DNA from: Clostridiales bacterium | GTDB lineage: Bacteria > Bacillota > Clostridia > Oscillospirales > Butyricicoccaceae | Reading direction: 5' to 3' | Assembly (NCBI GenBank): GCA_026419635.1 | Contig: JANZZB010000036.1 | Location: 1-5,708, forward strand | DNA: 5,708 nt | Shown: piece after piece, positions 4,493 to 5,708 of the stretch | Numbering within the stretch: the stretch's first letter is position 1 | Layout of the letters: every line of letters begins with the position of its first letter | Notes under the pieces: generated by a model | Told to the model about the DNA's origin: nothing | Seen by the model: the letters and a program-made list of their open reading frames with translations, nothing else | Database searches by the model: none | Made by a program: the position numbers and the translations under genes

Positions 4493-5708
4493 TTTTTGTT
4501 CTCCCGTCCTCTTCTTTTCGGCTTGCCAGTGCCTTTTTCTTTTACTTGAGCAGGTCTTCTCTGTGTTTGACCATAATCAGGCCGGACTAAACAATCTTTT
4601 GTGTAGCCGATCAAATCCTCCCTGCCCGCCTCTTTTAACGCCTTCATGACAAGCGCGCGGTTTTCTCTTTTGCCCCATTGCAGAAGCGCTCGCTGCATTG
4701 CCTTTTCCACAGGGGTCCTTGGTACATAAACTTCTTTCATCGTGCGTGGATCAATTCCGGTATAATACATAGCTGTGGAAAGGGTCCCCGGAGTAGGATA
4801 AAAATCCTGTACCTGCTCCGGCATATATCCATAGCGTTTTAACTGAAGGGCAAGTTCAATTGCATCGGACAATTCGCTTCCAGGATGGGAGGACATCAGA
4901 TAAGGCACAAGATATTGCTCTTTTTTGTGTCTCTGATTCATTCTTTTATATCGTTCCTGAAATTTTTCATATACGTCAAATGACGGTTTTCCCATATAAT
5001 ATAGCACTTTTCCGCTTTTATGTTCCGGAGCCACTTTTAACTGACCGCTGATATGATCGCGAACAAGCTCGGAGAAAAACTCACTGTTTTTATCACAAAG
5101 CATATAATCGTAACGGATACCCGATCGAATAAATACTTTTTTGACATGCGGCAAAGCTTTTAATTCACGAAGAAGTGTCAAGTAATCAGAATGTGATGGA
5201 TCTAAACTTTCACAGGGAGTTGGGAACAGGCATCGTTTATTTTTGCATACCCCGCTTTTAGCTTGCTTTTTGCAGGCAGGATGCCGAAAATTGGCCGTGG
5301 GGCCGCCGACGTCATGAATATAGCCCTTAAAGCGAGGGTTGCCGCCAAACGCCGTCGCTTCTTTTATGACCGATTCATGACTTCTTGCCGTAACATACCT
5401 TCCCTGATGAAACGCCAAAGAGCAAAAATTACAAGCTCCGAAACATCCTCTGTTATGAATAATGGAGAATTCTACTTCGGATAAGCCAGGCACGCCGCCT
5501 TCTTGTTCATAGGAAGGATGATATGCACGAGTATACGGAAGTGCGTAGACATCATCCAGATCTTTTCCCTCGAGCGGCTTGCTTGGAGGATTTTGAATCA
5601 GATATCTGTCTGCGCATTTCTGTATGACAGCTTGTCCATTTCGATAATCCTGTTCTTCATACTGGAGCATCGCGCTTTTTGCATAAGCCTTTCTATCCTG
5701 TGATACCA
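4474..5708 (-). CDS. ygiQ: YgiQ-family (UPF0313) radical SAM protein, N-terminal part outside the window
   Basis: The reading frame is open to the right edge, and 410 residues are visible. Family members usually have about 600-700, so roughly the first third is missing; the first in-frame ATG (5670) is internal, because the residues before it (SQDRKAYAKSA) also fit the family. The radical SAM cluster motif CxxxCxxC is visible in NRGCFGACNFCS (cysteines 88, 92 and 95 of the visible part). A second cysteine group (145, 154, 159, 165) follows HPAC...CKNKRC...PC. Later conserved blocks are KVAPEHKSG (224-232), YLVPYLMSSHPG (265-276) and DFYPTPGTLSTAMYYTG (301-317). The last 37 residues are rich in Lys and Arg. 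The protein should bind a 4Fe-4S cluster and S-adenosylmethionine in the cytoplasm; its substrate is unknown. Its final 19 nt contain the prmA start, which suggests a link to translation. Confidence 0.95.
   Translation of the reverse strand, partial: VSQDRKAYAKSAMLQYEEQDYRNGQAVIQKCADRYLIQNPPSKPLEGKDLDDVYALPYTRAYHPSYEQEGGVPGLSEVEFSIIHNRGCFGACNFCSLAFHQGRYVTARSHESVIKEATAFGGNPRFKGYIHDVGGPTANFRHPACKKQAKSGVCKNKRCLFPTPCESLDPSHSDYLTLLRELKALPHVKKVFIRSGIRYDYMLCDKNSEFFSELVRDHISGQLKVAPEHKSGKVLYYMGKPSFDVYEKFQERYKRMNQRHKKEQYLVPYLMSSHPGSELSDAIELALQLKRYGYMPEQVQDFYPTPGTLSTAMYYTGIDPRTMKEVYVPRTPVEKAMQRALLQWGKRENRALVMKALKEAGREDLIGYTKDCLVRPDYGQTQRRPAQVKEKGTGKPKRRGRENKKWTGRS
4501..4505 (-). promoter_or_regulatory. 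prmA ribosome binding site inside ygiQ
   Basis: GGGAG on the minus strand lies within the last codons of ygiQ, 8 nt before the prmA ATG. Ribosomes finishing ygiQ pass over it and terminate 16 nt beyond the prmA start codon, an arrangement that allows translational coupling by re-initiation. Confidence 0.65.

Noticed and set aside
5668..5670. ATG at 5670 as the start of the radical SAM gene
   Set aside because: The frame stays open to the window edge, the residues before it fit the YgiQ family, and no ribosome binding site precedes it; the true start is outside the window.

Overview
This is a 5.7 kb piece of a bacterial chromosome that looks like a low-to-moderate GC Bacillota genome, most likely class Clostridia. 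The reasons are GGAGG-type ribosome binding sites, frequent GTG/TTG starts, tRNA genes with an encoded CCA, an exported SLH-domain protein, and protein sequences that read as clostridial versions of YgiQ, PrmA and RsmE. The assignment to class is an inference from sequence style; a finer placement (for example Oscillospirales) is only a guess. Every gene I can support lies on the minus strand, so transcription runs from the right edge to the left edge.

In order of transcription: (1) 5708-4474, the C-terminal two thirds of a YgiQ-family radical SAM protein, whose start is outside the window; (2) 4492-3530, PrmA, the ribosomal protein L11 methyltransferase, overlapping ygiQ by 19 nt; (3) a 95-104 nt spacer with a convincing promoter, then RsmE, the 16S rRNA m3U1498 methyltransferase; (4) 2610-1825, an unrecognised multi-pass membrane protein with a GTG start; (5) 1777-452, a secreted transglutaminase-like protein with an intact Cys-His-Asp triad and C-terminal SLH repeats; (6) a strong promoter at 417-388, followed by tRNA-Met(CAT), tRNA-Glu(TTC), a spacer hairpin and tRNA-Val(CAC), closed by a strong intrinsic terminator at 72-24.

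The right half is a translation-maintenance block: two ribosome-modifying methyltransferases behind a radical SAM protein whose substrate is not known and whose visible C-terminal tail is very basic. The middle is a cell-envelope pair: a polytopic membrane protein followed 47 nt later by a surface-anchored transglutaminase-like enzyme, probably co-transcribed. The left end is a compact tRNA operon with its own promoter.

No CRISPR array, insertion sequence, phage gene, toxin-antitoxin pair or riboswitch was recognised. Most of the window is ordinary core genome. The parts that deserve attention are the envelope pair, the ygiQ-prmA coupling, the rsmE start site, and the hairpin between two of the tRNAs.
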